Under the pieces are notes generated by a model that searched no databases, was not told the origin of the DNA, and saw nothing but the letters and a program-made list of their open reading frames with translations. Of a DNA stretch of 24,827 nt, positions 6,309 through 15,559 are shown in pieces. The position numbers and the translations under genes are program-made. Within the stretch, counting starts at the first letter, position 1. Every line of letters begins with the position of its first letter. The DNA comes from DATDDB01 sp035260545 (lineage in GTDB: Bacteria; Pseudomonadota; Gammaproteobacteria; Burkholderiales; Gallionellaceae): assembly GCA_035260545.1 (NCBI GenBank), contig DATFUZ010000028.1:1-24827 (forward strand). Direction: 5' to 3'.

Positions 6309-8150
6309 TTAGCCGATCGCCACCTTGGAGAGGCGCGCGCGCCGCCCGTAGATCAGGTTGACCAGCGCACGCGACACGAGCACGGCGCTGAACATCGAGG
6401 TTGCGATGCCCAGGCACAGCACCACGGCGAATCCCTTGACGGGGCCGGTGCCGAACGCAAGCAGCGCAATGCCGGCAATGAGGGTGGTGACGTTGGAGTC
6501 CAGAATGGTCGCGAACGCGCGGTCATAACCGGCGTGGATCGCCATCTGCGGCGTGACCCCGTGGCGCAATTCCTCGCGTATGCGCTCGTTGATGAGCACG
6601 TTCGCGTCAATGGCCATGCCCAGCGTCAGGGCGATACCCGCCATGCCCGGCAGCGTCAGCGTGGCCTGCATCATGGACAGCAGCGCCACCAGCAGCAGCA
6701 GGTTCGCGACCAGCGACAGGATGGAAACCGTGCCGAACACCATGTAATAGGCGATCATGAACAGGGTGACGGCGGCAAAGCCAACCCAGGTCGAATGGAA
6801 GCCGTTGCTGATGTTCTTTTCGCCCAGGCTGGGGCCCACCGTGCGCTCCTCCGCGATGGTCATCGGCGCGGCCAGCGCGCCCGAGCGCAGCAGCAGCGCG
6901 ATGTCGGCCGCCTCCTCCGAGCTCATGCTTCCGCTGATCTGCACCCGCCCGTTGGGAATCTCGTCCTGGATGACCGGCGCCGTGATGACCGTTCCCGTCA
7001 TCGCGCCGCTTCCGCTCTTTTCGAACATGATGATGGCCATGCGCTTGCCGATGTTGTCATGGGTCACCCGCTTGAAGCGGTTCGCCGCCACGCTGTCCAG
7101 GTTGATGAACACCGCCGGCGCCCCATTCTGGTCGAAACCCTGCTGGGCGCCGGTGATGCGCTTGCCGGTGAAAATGATCTCCTTCTTGACCGGCAGCAGG
7201 TTGCCGTTGCGCTCCTTGTACAGCTCGTCGCCCAGCGGCGCCGCCGAGGGAGCGCCGGTATAAAGCCCGTTCTGGTCCAGCGCAGCCATGTCCACCATGC
7301 GCAGCTGCAGCGTTGCGGTGCGGCCAATGATTTCATGGACGCGCTTGGGATCCTGAACGCCGGGCAGCTGGACCACGATGCGGTCCACGCCCTGCTGCTG
7401 GATCACCGGCTCGCCCAGGCCCAGGCCGTTGAGACGGTTGCGCAAGGTCAGCAGGTTCTGCTGGATCGCCGCCTCCTCGATGCGCTTCTGCTCCGCCTGC
7501 GAAATCCGGCCCAGCAGCAGGAATTCGCCGCCTTCTTCGCGGGTGGTCAGGTACAGCTCGTGCACCTTGTCTTTGATCACGGCCTCGGCCTTGCTGCGCG
7601 CATCGGCATCACGGAATTTGACCGTGACCGAGTCGGCGTCCTTGACCAGGCCGGAATAGGGAATGTCCTGCGCGATCAGCGCCGTGCGAATGTCGTTGAC
7701 CGAGGTATTCAGGGCATTGTCGAGCGCGACCTTCATGTCTACCTGCAGCAGCAGGTGCATGCCGCCGCGCAGGTCCAGACCGAAATACATCGGCAGGGCA
7801 TGCAGCGCCACCATCCAGTGCGGGGCGCGCGGCAGGAGGTTGAGCATTACAACGTAGTTGTCGCCCAGCTTCTGCTCCAGCATTTCCTTCGCCTTGTTCT
7901 GGACGTCGCTGGTGCTGAAATAGAGGTTTACACGGTTGGCGTCCAGGGAGACCGCCTCGGGCGTGAGATTGCCGGCCTTGAGCAGATCTTCCACCCGCTG
8001 TTTCAGCGCCTCGTCGACCTTGGCCGTCTCGTACTTAGGCTGCACTTGAACGGCATGGGACACGCCGAAGAAGTTGGGGGCCGTATACAGCAGCCCGACC
8101 AGCAGCACGCCCAGGATCAGCAGGTTCTTCCACAGCGGATATTGGTTCAT
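6309..8150 (-). CDS. secD: Protein translocase subunit SecD
   Basis: A 613-residue membrane protein, the larger partner of SecF in post-initiation protein export. An N-terminal helix (about residues 7-24) is followed by the large periplasmic region with GLDLRGG at 124-130 and IDANVLINERIREE in the membrane domain, as in all SecD proteins. Six membrane segments are expected and visible. The start at ATG 8150 is preceded by AAGGGG at good spacing. The yajC stop lies 9 bases upstream, so the two are translated from one message. Length and motifs are ordinary. Confidence 0.97.
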   Translation of the reverse strand: MNQYPLWKNLLILGVLLVGLLYTAPNFFGVSHAVQVQPKYETAKVDEALKQRVEDLLKAGNLTPEAVSLDANRVNLYFSTSDVQNKAKEMLEQKLGDNYVVMLNLLPRAPHWMVALHALPMYFGLDLRGGMHLLLQVDMKVALDNALNTSVNDIRTALIAQDIPYSGLVKDADSVTVKFRDADARSKAEAVIKDKVHELYLTTREEGGEFLLLGRISQAEQKRIEEAAIQQNLLTLRNRLNGLGLGEPVIQQQGVDRIVVQLPGVQDPKRVHEIIGRTATLQLRMVDMAALDQNGLYTGAPSAAPLGDELYKERNGNLLPVKKEIIFTGKRITGAQQGFDQNGAPAVFINLDSVAANRFKRVTHDNIGKRMAIIMFEKSGSGAMTGTVITAPVIQDEIPNGRVQISGSMSSEEAADIALLLRSGALAAPMTIAEERTVGPSLGEKNISNGFHSTWVGFAAVTLFMIAYYMVFGTVSILSLVANLLLLVALLSMMQATLTLPGMAGIALTLGMAIDANVLINERIREELRHGVTPQMAIHAGYDRAFATILDSNVTTLIAGIALLAFGTGPVKGFAVVLCLGIATSMFSAVLVSRALVNLIYGRRARLSKVAIG

Positions 8151-8159
8151 CGCGGCCCC

Positions 8160-8498
8160 TTAACTTCCGGACTTGATGGTGCCCTTGGGCAGCACGCTTT
8201 GCACGGCCGTGCGCTGGATCTGCACCACGACGTTATCGGCGATTTCCACGCTCAGGTAATTGTCGCCCACAGTGTCGATGCGCCCGATCATGCCGCCCAT
8301 GGTGACGACTTCATCGCCCTTCTGCAGCGCTTCCACCATGGCCTTCTGCTGCTTGTTGCGCTTGGACTGCGACCAGATCATGAAGACGAAGAAGATCAGG
8401 ACGAGGAAGAAGGGGAACATCAACCCGCCGGCGCCTTGCGCACCGGCCGCAGGCGCTGCGCCCTCCGCATAGGCGTTGCTGATAAGGCTCAAGGACAT
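8160..8498 (-). CDS. yajC: Sec translocon accessory subunit YajC
   Basis: A 112-residue protein with one membrane helix (about residues 27-43, FPFFLVLIFFVFMIW) followed by the YajC pattern SQSKRNKQQKAMVEALQKGD, then VVTMGGMIGRI and an SH3-like C-terminal part. It associates with SecDF in the inner membrane. The start at ATG 8498 has GGAG eight bases upstream. A longer frame in the same register runs back through tgt but is not coding. A 68-base gap separates it from tgt. Confidence 0.95.
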   Translation of the reverse strand: MSLSLISNAYAEGAAPAAGAQGAGGLMFPFFLVLIFFVFMIWSQSKRNKQQKAMVEALQKGDEVVTMGGMIGRIDTVGDNYLSVEIADNVVVQIQRTAVQSVLPKGTIKSGS

Positions 8499-8566
8499 AT
8501 CGGAACTCCGCTTGATTTTAAAAAACCGGATTTTAGCACATGGCCGCCCCGCGGCGGCGGCCCCCG

Positions 8567-9676
8567 TCAAACAGCCCGGCGGGCGGCGCGCGCGTCGTGG
8601 AAGGCCGCCACGAAGTCGGCAAAGCGCCCCGCCGCGATGGCGGCCCGGATGTCGCGCATCAGCTCCTGGTAATAGTGCAGGTTGTGAATGGTATTGAGGC
8701 GCGCGCCCAGGATCTCGCCCAGCCGGTGCAGGTGATGCAGATAGGCGCGGGTGAAGTGGCGGCAGGTGTAGCAGGCGCACTCTTCGTCCAGCGGCCGGGT
8801 GTCCAGGCGGTACTGGGCATTCTTGATCCGCACATCGCCGTGGCGGGTGAACAGGTGGCCGTTGCGCGCATTGCGCGTGGGCATGACGCAGTCGAACATG
8901 TCTATGCCCTGCGCCACCGCGGCGACGATGTCTTCCGGCGTGCCCACACCCATCAGGTAGTGGGGCTTGTCGGCGGGAAGCTGCGGCGCGGTGTGCTTGA
9001 GTATGCGCAGCATGTCCTCCTTGGGCTCGCCCACCGACAGTCCGCCGATGGCGAAACCGTCGAAGCCGATATTCGCCAGCTCGCGCAGGGACTCGTCGCG
9101 CAGGTGCTCGTGCATGCCGCCCTGCACGATGCCGAACAGGGCGTTGGCGTTGCCGGCATGGGCCTTTTTGCTGCGCTCGGCCCAGCCCAGCGACAGGCGC
9201 ATGGAAACGCCTGCCACCTGTTCGTCGGCGGGATAGGGCGTGCACTCGTCGAAGATCATCACGATGTCGGAATTGAGCACCTTCTGGATGCGCATGGATT
9301 CCTCGGGCGAGAGGAAGCACTTGTCGCCGTTGACGGGCGAACGGAATTCCACCCCGCCGCCGGTGATCTTGCGCAGCTCTCCCAGGCTGAATACCTGAAA
9401 GCCGCCGGAGTCGGTGAGGATGGGACCGTCCCAGCTCATGAAACCGTGCAGGCCGCCGTGCGCCTCTATCACCTCCAGCCCCGGCCGCAGCCAGAGGTGG
9501 AAGGTGTTGCCGAGCACGATGTGGGCGCCGATGTCCCGGAGTTCCTGCGGGGACATGGCCTTGACCGTGCCGTAGGTGCCAACGGGCATGAAGGCGGGGG
9601 TTTCGACGCAGCCGTGCGCCAGTTCAAGCGTGCCGCGACGGGCGAGCCCGTCGGTAGTGTGCAGTGTGAAGATCAT
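8567..9676 (-). CDS. tgt: Queuine tRNA-ribosyltransferase (TGT)
   Basis: A cytoplasmic enzyme that exchanges guanine-34 of GUN-anticodon tRNAs for preQ1, the first tRNA step of queuosine synthesis. The 369 residues are a full-length TIM barrel. D89 in ILTDSGGFQVFS and nucleophile D262 in FDCVMPTRNARNGHLFT are present. The zinc ligands C300, C302, C305 and H331 are all there. The start is ATG 9676, in front of which the ribosome binding site is poor. It is followed by yajC-secD-secF as in E. coli, but queA, its usual upstream neighbour, lies more than 7 kb away on the same strand. Confidence 0.97.
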   Translation of the reverse strand: MIFTLHTTDGLARRGTLELAHGCVETPAFMPVGTYGTVKAMSPQELRDIGAHIVLGNTFHLWLRPGLEVIEAHGGLHGFMSWDGPILTDSGGFQVFSLGELRKITGGGVEFRSPVNGDKCFLSPEESMRIQKVLNSDIVMIFDECTPYPADEQVAGVSMRLSLGWAERSKKAHAGNANALFGIVQGGMHEHLRDESLRELANIGFDGFAIGGLSVGEPKEDMLRILKHTAPQLPADKPHYLMGVGTPEDIVAAVAQGIDMFDCVMPTRNARNGHLFTRHGDVRIKNAQYRLDTRPLDEECACYTCRHFTRAYLHHLHRLGEILGARLNTIHNLHYYQELMRDIRAAIAAGRFADFVAAFHDARAARRAV

Positions 9677-9700
9677 TTCCGGAATACTGATTCGATTGCC

Positions 9701-9750
9701 GGCCCTTTCGGGCCCTGTCCTGCCTGCGGCCGGCGGCGAACGCCGGCCGC
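9701..9750 (-). terminator. Two strong hairpins after the cytochrome c gene
   Basis: A perfect 10-bp stem with loop TTCGC lies at 9726-9750 (arms GCGGCCGGCG/CGCCGGCCGC on the minus strand), and a GGCCC-GAAA-GGGCC tetraloop hairpin lies at 9701-9714. They fill the 81-base gap before tgt. No T-run follows, so they may terminate weakly, pause RNA polymerase or stabilise a 3' end. Confidence 0.4.
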
Positions 9751-9757
9751 ATCGGTG

Positions 9758-10201
9758 TTACTCGGGCTTTCCGCCCATGTCTATCTTCTTGCCGTTCGCG
9801 AGCGACGTGATATAGGCGACCAGCGCGTTCAGGTCTTCGCTGCCGTAGTCGGGGGGCGTGCCTTTCAGCGCGCCGGCGACGCAGCTATGCACCTGGTCCG
9901 GAAGCGTGACCAGCTTGTGATCCCGGGCGCGGACGTGCGGGAAAATGGCAGCCGCGTTCTCCAGGCTGGGGATGGCCTTGCCGTTGGGCAACTTGCCCGG
10001 CTGCTTGCCGCCGCCGGAATGGCAGGATTCGCACGTCTTGCCGTTGCCGCCGAAGGTATCGTGATAGAACATGTCCTTCCCGTGCGCAACGGCCTTTTCC
10101 AGTTGCGCATCCATGGCAAGGGCAAACTGCGGCGCCAGCGCAAACAACGCCACACCGCCGAAAACAGCGGCAACGCGCTTCCTGATGGAGACAGTTTTCA
10201 T
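9758..10201 (-). CDS. Monohaem periplasmic c-type cytochrome
   Basis: A 147-residue electron carrier. The signal peptide is residues 1-29 (basic start, hydrophobic core, cleavage after FALA). One haem-binding motif, CESCH, lies at 57-61. M142 near the C-terminus is a candidate sixth ligand, and there is an extra Cys at 107. The segment FGGNGKTCESCH and the C-terminal SEDLNALVAYITSLANGKK fit a small class I cytochrome c. The partner oxidase or reductase is not in the window, so the electron pathway is unknown. AAAGG precedes the ATG at suitable spacing. It lies between the ABC exporter genes and tgt with gaps on both sides, so it may have its own promoter. Confidence 0.85.
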   Translation of the reverse strand: MKTVSIRKRVAAVFGGVALFALAPQFALAMDAQLEKAVAHGKDMFYHDTFGGNGKTCESCHSGGGKQPGKLPNGKAIPSLENAAAIFPHVRARDHKLVTLPDQVHSCVAGALKGTPPDYGSEDLNALVAYITSLANGKKIDMGGKPE

Positions 10202-10335
10202 GGTTCAACCTTTCTGTTCATGCAGAACGCTGTGGAGGGGGCCGCACCCATCCCGGCGCGGGCAGCGTGCACTTTACCGTACTTCGCGCCCGAATACACC
10301 TGAATCGCATGCCGGCATCCCCCCGGGGCCGCCGC

Positions 10336-11445
10336 TCAATACAGGCGGTGACGGAACAGCCAGGCGGCGGCGGCCAGGGCCACCGCGCCGATCAGCGCCA
10401 GCGGCCAGAGCTGGTCGGCCAGCATGGTGAGGGGCAAACCCTCGAGAAACACGCTGCGGAGGAAGACCATGAAATAGCGCATGGGATTGAGCAGCGTGAG
10501 GTCCTGCACCAGGGGCGGCATGTTGCGGATGGGGGTCGCAAAGCCGGACAGGATCATCGCCGGCACCATGAACAGGAAAGTGCCAAGCAGCCCCTGCTGC
10601 TGGGTGGCGGCGAAGGAGGAGATCATCAGGCCCACGCCGGCGCCGGTCATCAGGAATACGGCGACGCCGGCATACAGCGTGAGCAGGCTGCCCAGCATGG
10701 GAACCTTGAACCAGTAGATGGCGGCCAGGGTGATGATGGTCGCTTCCGCCATGCCGATGATGAAGCCGGGCAGCGTCTTGCCGAGCAGGATCTCCACCGG
10801 CCGCAGCGGCGTGACCAGCAACTGGTCGAAGGTGCCCTGCTCGCGCTCGCGCGCCACGGAGAAGGCGGTGACCAGCAGCGTCACCAGCAGGGTCAGCAGG
10901 GCCACAATGCCCGGCAGGAAGAACCAGCGGCTCTCCAGGTTGGGATTGAACCAGGCCCGCGTCTCGATGTGCGCAGGCGCTTGCGCGCCGCCGTGACTGG
11001 CGGCCCAGCCGCGGTTGAAGCGGTCAACGATGTCGCGCATGTCATTGACCACGAGCATTGCGGTGTTGGAATTGCGCCCGTCCACGATGACCTGCATAGC
11101 CGCGCCGCGCCCGGCCAGCAGGTCGGCGCTGAAGTTCGGCCCGATGCGCACCACCGCCAGCGCATGCAGGCTGTCCACCAGCGGGGCGATCTGGTCATCG
11201 TGGGTGATCTGCGCGACCCGGGTGAACGTGGGCGACCCGTCGAACGCCGCCAGCAGGTCGCGCGAGGCGGACCCGCGGTCTTCGTTGTAGACGGCGAAGG
11301 GAATATTCTTCAGGTCGTAGGTGGCGGCGTAGCCGAAGATCATGAGCTGGATCAGGGGCGGGCCGATCAGCACGACGCGCGTACGCTTGTCCTTCAGCAG
11401 CGCGGCGAACTCCTTGATCACCAGGGCGAGTATGCGTCCTAACAT
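10336..11445 (-). CDS. ABC-2 type transporter permease (YbhR-like)
   Basis: A 369-residue inner-membrane permease with the ABC-2 layout: one N-terminal helix (about residues 23-40), a periplasmic domain of about 130 residues, and five C-terminal helices. The cytosolic coupling motif REREQGTFDQLLVTPLRP and the LNPMRYFM segment are typical. It pairs with the adjacent permease and the fused ATPase as a tripartite exporter; the substrate cannot be read from sequence (drugs or envelope components in relatives). The start at ATG 11445 has GGAG within the end of the preceding gene, whose stop is only two bases away. A longer frame upstream is a shadow. Confidence 0.92.
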   Translation of the reverse strand: MLGRILALVIKEFAALLKDKRTRVVLIGPPLIQLMIFGYAATYDLKNIPFAVYNEDRGSASRDLLAAFDGSPTFTRVAQITHDDQIAPLVDSLHALAVVRIGPNFSADLLAGRGAAMQVIVDGRNSNTAMLVVNDMRDIVDRFNRGWAASHGGAQAPAHIETRAWFNPNLESRWFFLPGIVALLTLLVTLLVTAFSVAREREQGTFDQLLVTPLRPVEILLGKTLPGFIIGMAEATIITLAAIYWFKVPMLGSLLTLYAGVAVFLMTGAGVGLMISSFAATQQQGLLGTFLFMVPAMILSGFATPIRNMPPLVQDLTLLNPMRYFMVFLRSVFLEGLPLTMLADQLWPLALIGAVALAAAAWLFRHRLY

Positions 11446-11447
11446 GG

Positions 11448-12602
11448 CTACTCCAGGCGCTTGCGCGAATTCCGCCAGGTGACGCCAAGGAACACCGAGG
11501 CCAGCACGACCAGCGCGCCCGCATTGGGCAGGATGACGCTCCAGATATTGCCGGCGAGAAATACGGTGTGCAGGATGGTCACGTAATAGCGCGCGGCAAC
11601 GATGTGCGTGATGATCTGCACCACCCAGGGCATGCTGCCGATGTCGAAGATGAAGCCGGACAGCAGGAAGGCGGGCAGGAAGGTGGCGACCAGCGCCACC
11701 AGGCCGGCGACGAACTGGCTGCGCGCAATGGTGGAGATCAGCAGCCCCATGCCCAGCGCGGTGGTGAGGAACAGCGCGGACATTGCCAGCAGCACCCACA
11801 GCGAACCGCGCAGCGGCACCTGGAACAGGAAGATCGCCATGGCGACCGACAACAGGAGGCCGCCCATGCCCAGGATGAAATACGGCAGCAGCTTGCCCAG
11901 GATCACCTCGCGCATGCGCAGCGGCGTCACCAGCAGGGCTTCCATGGTGCCGCGCTCCCATTCGCGCGCCATGACCATGGCGGTAAGCAGAGCGCCGATC
12001 AGGGTCATGATGACGGCGATCAGGCCCGGCACCAGGAAGTTGCGGCTGCGCATTTCGCTGTTGAACCAGACGCGCTGCTCCACCTGCACCGGCACGTCGA
12101 GCGTCTCGCCGCGCTGCTGCGCGAGCTGCGCCAGCCAGGCGCCCCATGCGCCCGTCACATAGCCCTGCACGATGCGCCCGGAATTCGCGTCCACACCGTT
12201 GACGATGAGCTGGATGGGGGCGCCATCCGGCTGCCGCAGCCGCCTGGAGAAGTCCTCGCGCAATACGATGATCGCGCTGACCTTCCCGGCCAGCATGGCC
12301 CGCTCCGCCTGCTTTGACGTGGCATAGAACATGGGGGTGAAGTAGCGCGAGCGGTGGAAGGAAGCGGTGAAACTGGCGGTATCCGCATCCGGCTGTTCGA
12401 CCACCAGCGCCACCGGGACATGTTCCGAATCGAGAGACACGCCGTAGCCGAACAGCAGCAGCAGGAACAGCGGCATCAGGAAGGCGATGGCGATGCTGCT
12501 CGGATCACGCATGATCTGCAGGAACTCCTTGCGCATCAGGCCGCGCAGGCGCATGCGCGCACTGCCCGGGCGCTCGCCGCGCGCGTGACGGTCGCCCATC
12601 AT
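11448..12602 (-). CDS. ABC-2 type transporter permease (YbhS-like)
   Basis: A 384-residue permease with the same layout as its downstream neighbour: a first helix around residues 36-57, a periplasmic domain, then five helices. It contains REWERGTMEALLVTPLRM, the ABC-2 signature that contacts the ATPase, and HIVAARYYVTILHTVFLAG near the end. The two permeases are related but clearly different, so they probably form a heterodimer. The start codon overlaps the ATPase stop (ATGA at 12602-12599), which implies translational coupling. The N-terminal 20 residues are basic and could be trimmed if the internal Met at residue 17 is used. Confidence 0.92.
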   Translation of the reverse strand: MMGDRHARGERPGSARMRLRGLMRKEFLQIMRDPSSIAIAFLMPLFLLLLFGYGVSLDSEHVPVALVVEQPDADTASFTASFHRSRYFTPMFYATSKQAERAMLAGKVSAIIVLREDFSRRLRQPDGAPIQLIVNGVDANSGRIVQGYVTGAWGAWLAQLAQQRGETLDVPVQVEQRVWFNSEMRSRNFLVPGLIAVIMTLIGALLTAMVMAREWERGTMEALLVTPLRMREVILGKLLPYFILGMGGLLLSVAMAIFLFQVPLRGSLWVLLAMSALFLTTALGMGLLISTIARSQFVAGLVALVATFLPAFLLSGFIFDIGSMPWVVQIITHIVAARYYVTILHTVFLAGNIWSVILPNAGALVVLASVFLGVTWRNSRKRLE

Positions 12603-14398
12603 GCCGGCTGCTCCTGCTCGTGCGCCTGGATCAGGCCGATGAAGGCGTCCTCCATGGTCGGCTGCGGCAGCGCCGCGGACCGCGCCTGGTCCTTGATGGC
12701 GGCGGGCGTGCCCAGGGTGAGGATTTCACCGGCCGCCATGATCGCGATCCGGTCGCAGTATTCCGCCTCCTCCATGAAATGGGTGGTGACCATGACCGTC
12801 ACACCGTGCGCCGCCAGGGCGTTGATGCGCGCCCAGAATTCGCGCCGCGCAAGCGGATCCACGCCGGAGGTCGGCTCGTCGAGGAAGATGATCCCGGGCT
12901 CGTGCATCAGGGCGCACGCCAGCGCCAGGCGCTGCTTGTAGCCCAGCGACAGGTCGCCGCTGACCATATCGGCCATGGACCCCAGCTCGAATTCGCGCAG
13001 CGCCCACTCGATGCGCTCGGCCCCGCGGCGCCCCGACAAGCCATACACGCGGCTGAAGAAGCGCAGGTTCTCCGCGACACTGAGGTTGCCGTAAAGGGAG
13101 AACTTCTGCGACATGTAGCCGATGCGGGCGCGCGCCGCCGCGGCGGCATGGCGCAGGTCGGCGCCGGCCACGCGCAGCGTGCCCCCCGAGGGCGGCAGCA
13201 GGCCGCACAGCATGCGGAAGGTGGTGGACTTGCCGGCGCCGTTCGCGCCCAGCAGGCCGAAGATCTCGCCGCGCCCCACGCTGAAGGATATGTGGTTCAC
13301 GGCACGGAACTCGCCGAAGCGGCGCTGCAGGTCGCGCACCTCGATCACCGGCTGGCCGGCCCCTGCCCCGCGCGGCTGCGGGAGCGCGCCCGCGGCAGCC
13401 GTCTTGGCAGGCAGGACTGCCCGCGCCTTGAGCAAGGAAATAAAATAGTCCTCGAAGCGCGGCGGTACCGGGGAAAGCGCCAGGCCCTCGGCGCCGGGCA
13501 GCAGCGCATCGGCCACCGGCGCCACTCCCTCCGCCATCACCAGCCGGACGCGGTCGCCCTGGATCAGTGCGTCCAGCACGCCCGGCGCGTGGGCCAGCCC
13601 CGCCTGCAGGCTGCGCCGGTCGACACCGTGCGCGTAGGCTTCGTAGCTGCGGCCGCGCAAGGTCTCGCGCAGTTCCTGCGGCTCGCCCTGCGCCAGCAAC
13701 CGCCCCTCGTGCAGCAGCACTACCTCGTCGCAGCGCTCCGCCTCATCGAGATAGGCCGTACTGAGCAGCACGCTGGTGCCCTGTTCGCGCACCAGCCGGT
13801 AGACGATTTCCCACAATTCGCGCCGCGACAGCGGATCGACGCCGACGGTAGGCTCGTCCAGCAGCAACAGCGCAGGCTGGCGCACCAGCGCGCAGGCCAG
13901 GCCCAGCTTCTGCTTCATGCCGCCGGAAAGCTGGCCGGCCAGACGGCGGGTGAATGGCGCGAGGCCCGCCATGTGCATCAGCTCCGCATAGCGCGCGGCC
14001 CGCTGGATTTTCGGCACGCCTTGCAGATCTGCATACAGATCGAGGTTCTCCTGCACCGTGAGGTCTTCATACAACCCGAAGCGCTGCGGCATATAGCCGA
14101 TGGCGCCCTGCACGGCCAGCGACTGGGTCGCGGCGTCGAAACCGAGCACGCTGATATGCCCCGCGTCCGCCGCCAACAGGCCGGCCGCCAGGCGCATCAG
14201 CGTGGTCTTGCCCGCCGCATCCGGCCCGACCAGCCCGGTCACCACCCCATGGCGCACGCGGAAACTGACATCCTGCAGCGCCTGTAGCGGGTGGCCGCCG
14301 ACCTGAAAGGTCTTGGAAACGCCTGCGACTTCCAGCGCGATTTCGCCGGCGCCCGGCGCGGCGGGCGGGGCGGCTGTCGAGGCAAGGGCCGCGCTCAC
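12599..14398 (-). CDS. Fused double ATPase of an ABC-2 exporter (YbhF-like)
   Basis: 599 residues with two nucleotide-binding domains that power the two adjacent permeases. NBD1 has Walker A GPDAAGKTT (58-66), signature LSGGMKQ (157-163), Walker B LLLLDEP (177-183), but STAYLDEAE with Ala215 where the switch histidine normally is. NBD2 has Walker A GANGAGKST (384-392), a variant signature LSLGYKQ (483-489), Walker B IIFLDEP (503-509) and H540. Such asymmetry is usual in YbhF-type proteins and suggests that one composite site hydrolyses ATP poorly. A Pro/Ala-rich linker joins the domains at about 328-349. It lies 7 bases after the HlyD gene and overlaps the next permease. Confidence 0.95.
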   Translation of the reverse strand: MSAALASTAAPPAAPGAGEIALEVAGVSKTFQVGGHPLQALQDVSFRVRHGVVTGLVGPDAAGKTTLMRLAAGLLAADAGHISVLGFDAATQSLAVQGAIGYMPQRFGLYEDLTVQENLDLYADLQGVPKIQRAARYAELMHMAGLAPFTRRLAGQLSGGMKQKLGLACALVRQPALLLLDEPTVGVDPLSRRELWEIVYRLVREQGTSVLLSTAYLDEAERCDEVVLLHEGRLLAQGEPQELRETLRGRSYEAYAHGVDRRSLQAGLAHAPGVLDALIQGDRVRLVMAEGVAPVADALLPGAEGLALSPVPPRFEDYFISLLKARAVLPAKTAAAGALPQPRGAGAGQPVIEVRDLQRRFGEFRAVNHISFSVGRGEIFGLLGANGAGKSTTFRMLCGLLPPSGGTLRVAGADLRHAAAAARARIGYMSQKFSLYGNLSVAENLRFFSRVYGLSGRRGAERIEWALREFELGSMADMVSGDLSLGYKQRLALACALMHEPGIIFLDEPTSGVDPLARREFWARINALAAHGVTVMVTTHFMEEAEYCDRIAIMAAGEILTLGTPAAIKDQARSAALPQPTMEDAFIGLIQAHEQEQPA

Positions 14399-14405
14399 GG
14401 CCGCC

Positions 14406-15437
14406 TCAGGAATGCGGGCAGGCTGCGACGCCGGAAGCCGCGCCGGCGTTGAGCGGAATGATCGCCGTGGCGGGCATGCCCATGCGCAGCTCGTTCTGGG
14501 AATTGCAGACGAAGACGCGCACCTGATAGACGAGGCTGCTGCGCACCGCCGTGGTTTCCACGGATTTCGGCGTGAATTCGGCGGTGGGCGATATGTAGCC
14601 GATCCAGCCGCGGTAACGCTTGCCGGGATAGCTGTCGGTCGTCACGTCGGCCGGCATGCCGGGCTTGAGTTTACCCAGGTCGCCTTCCTCCACATAAACC
14701 CGAGCCCAGATCGGGTCGGTCAGCGCCAGCGTATAGACCGGCCGCTGCGGCGAGGCCATGTCGCCGGGCTCGAGGATGCGCTGCTGGATGATGCCGTTTT
14801 CCGGTGCGTACAACGCCGCGTCGGCTAGCGCCGTCTTCGCCACGGCTAGCGCCGCCAGGCTGGCTTGCAGCGATGCGCGCGCAGCCGCGATGTCCTCCTT
14901 GCGCGGCCCCATCTGCACGAGTTTCAGCGCGTCCTGCGCGGCGTGGTAGCGCGCCTCCGCCGCGTCGGCTGCGGCGCGGGCGTTATCCGCCTGCTGGCTG
15001 GCCACGAAGTGTTCCTGCACCAGTTGTTGCTGGCGCTGGTAGGTGCGCTCGGCGTTTTGCGCCTCGACGCGCGCCGCCTCCGCATCGGCACGGGCCCGGC
15101 TGATCTCTTCCGGGCGGCTGCCCGCCTCCAGCCGCAACAGCACATGGCGCTGGGCCGCGGCCTGGGCGCGCTGCAGGTCGACGGCGTGCTTGAGGCGATC
15201 CGTGTCCAGGGTGGCCAGCAGTTGTCCCTTTTTGACGGCGTCGCCCTCCTTCACCAGCATGGTGGCGATGCGTTCGGAGCCGTTGAAGGCGAGTTGCACC
15301 TGACGGATGTCGATGTTGCCGTACAAAGTCAGCGCGTCGGCCTGTTGCTCGCGGTGGTCGCGAAAATGCCACAGCGCGGCCCCGGCCAGGCCCAGCGCAA
15401 CGACGGCAACGAGGACAGGAATGATCTTTCGTTTCAT
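14406..15437 (-). CDS. HlyD-family periplasmic adaptor (YbhG-like)
   Basis: A 343-residue membrane-fusion protein of the exporter encoded downstream. A single N-terminal membrane anchor lies at about residues 5-22. A split lipoyl-like domain follows (around 40-80, then YAPENGIIQQRILEPGD at about 210-226), with a long Ala/Arg/Glu-rich coiled-coil hairpin between (about 82-205) and a beta-barrel domain after. The last residues include two cysteines. The ATG at 15437 gives the natural MKRK start; a TTG eight codons upstream is less likely. It is the first gene of the four-gene exporter unit, after a 122-base gap. No regulator gene is adjacent. Confidence 0.93.
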   Translation of the reverse strand: MKRKIIPVLVAVVALGLAGAALWHFRDHREQQADALTLYGNIDIRQVQLAFNGSERIATMLVKEGDAVKKGQLLATLDTDRLKHAVDLQRAQAAAQRHVLLRLEAGSRPEEISRARADAEAARVEAQNAERTYQRQQQLVQEHFVASQQADNARAAADAAEARYHAAQDALKLVQMGPRKEDIAAARASLQASLAALAVAKTALADAALYAPENGIIQQRILEPGDMASPQRPVYTLALTDPIWARVYVEEGDLGKLKPGMPADVTTDSYPGKRYRGWIGYISPTAEFTPKSVETTAVRSSLVYQVRVFVCNSQNELRMGMPATAIIPLNAGAASGVAACPHS

Positions 15438-15559
15438 TATTCTTGTGCTACGGTGGCTCAAGTCGACGGGTACGCCGGCGGGAATCTGTCAATATAATAC
15501 CCAAAATCGCAACGCGCGGCCGGACAATGTCCGCCGATCGAGTGCCGCGCCGGGGTGCC

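Noticed and set aside
6534..8672. 712-codon plus-strand open frame opposite secD/yajC
   Set aside because: Antisense shadow of GC-rich coding DNA: His/Gln/Arg/Asp-rich, no motifs, no ribosome binding site, and secD is certain.
12620..14287. 555-codon plus-strand open frame opposite the fused ATPase
   Set aside because: Shadow of the ATPase with abnormal composition and no recognisable domain. The same holds for long plus-strand frames at 8540-10303, 10267-11442 and 17019-18506.
15470..15545. TATAAT-like sequence and a CGGACAATGTCCG palindrome between the HlyD and qmcA genes
   Set aside because: No -35 box at proper distance on either strand; too little to call a promoter or terminator.
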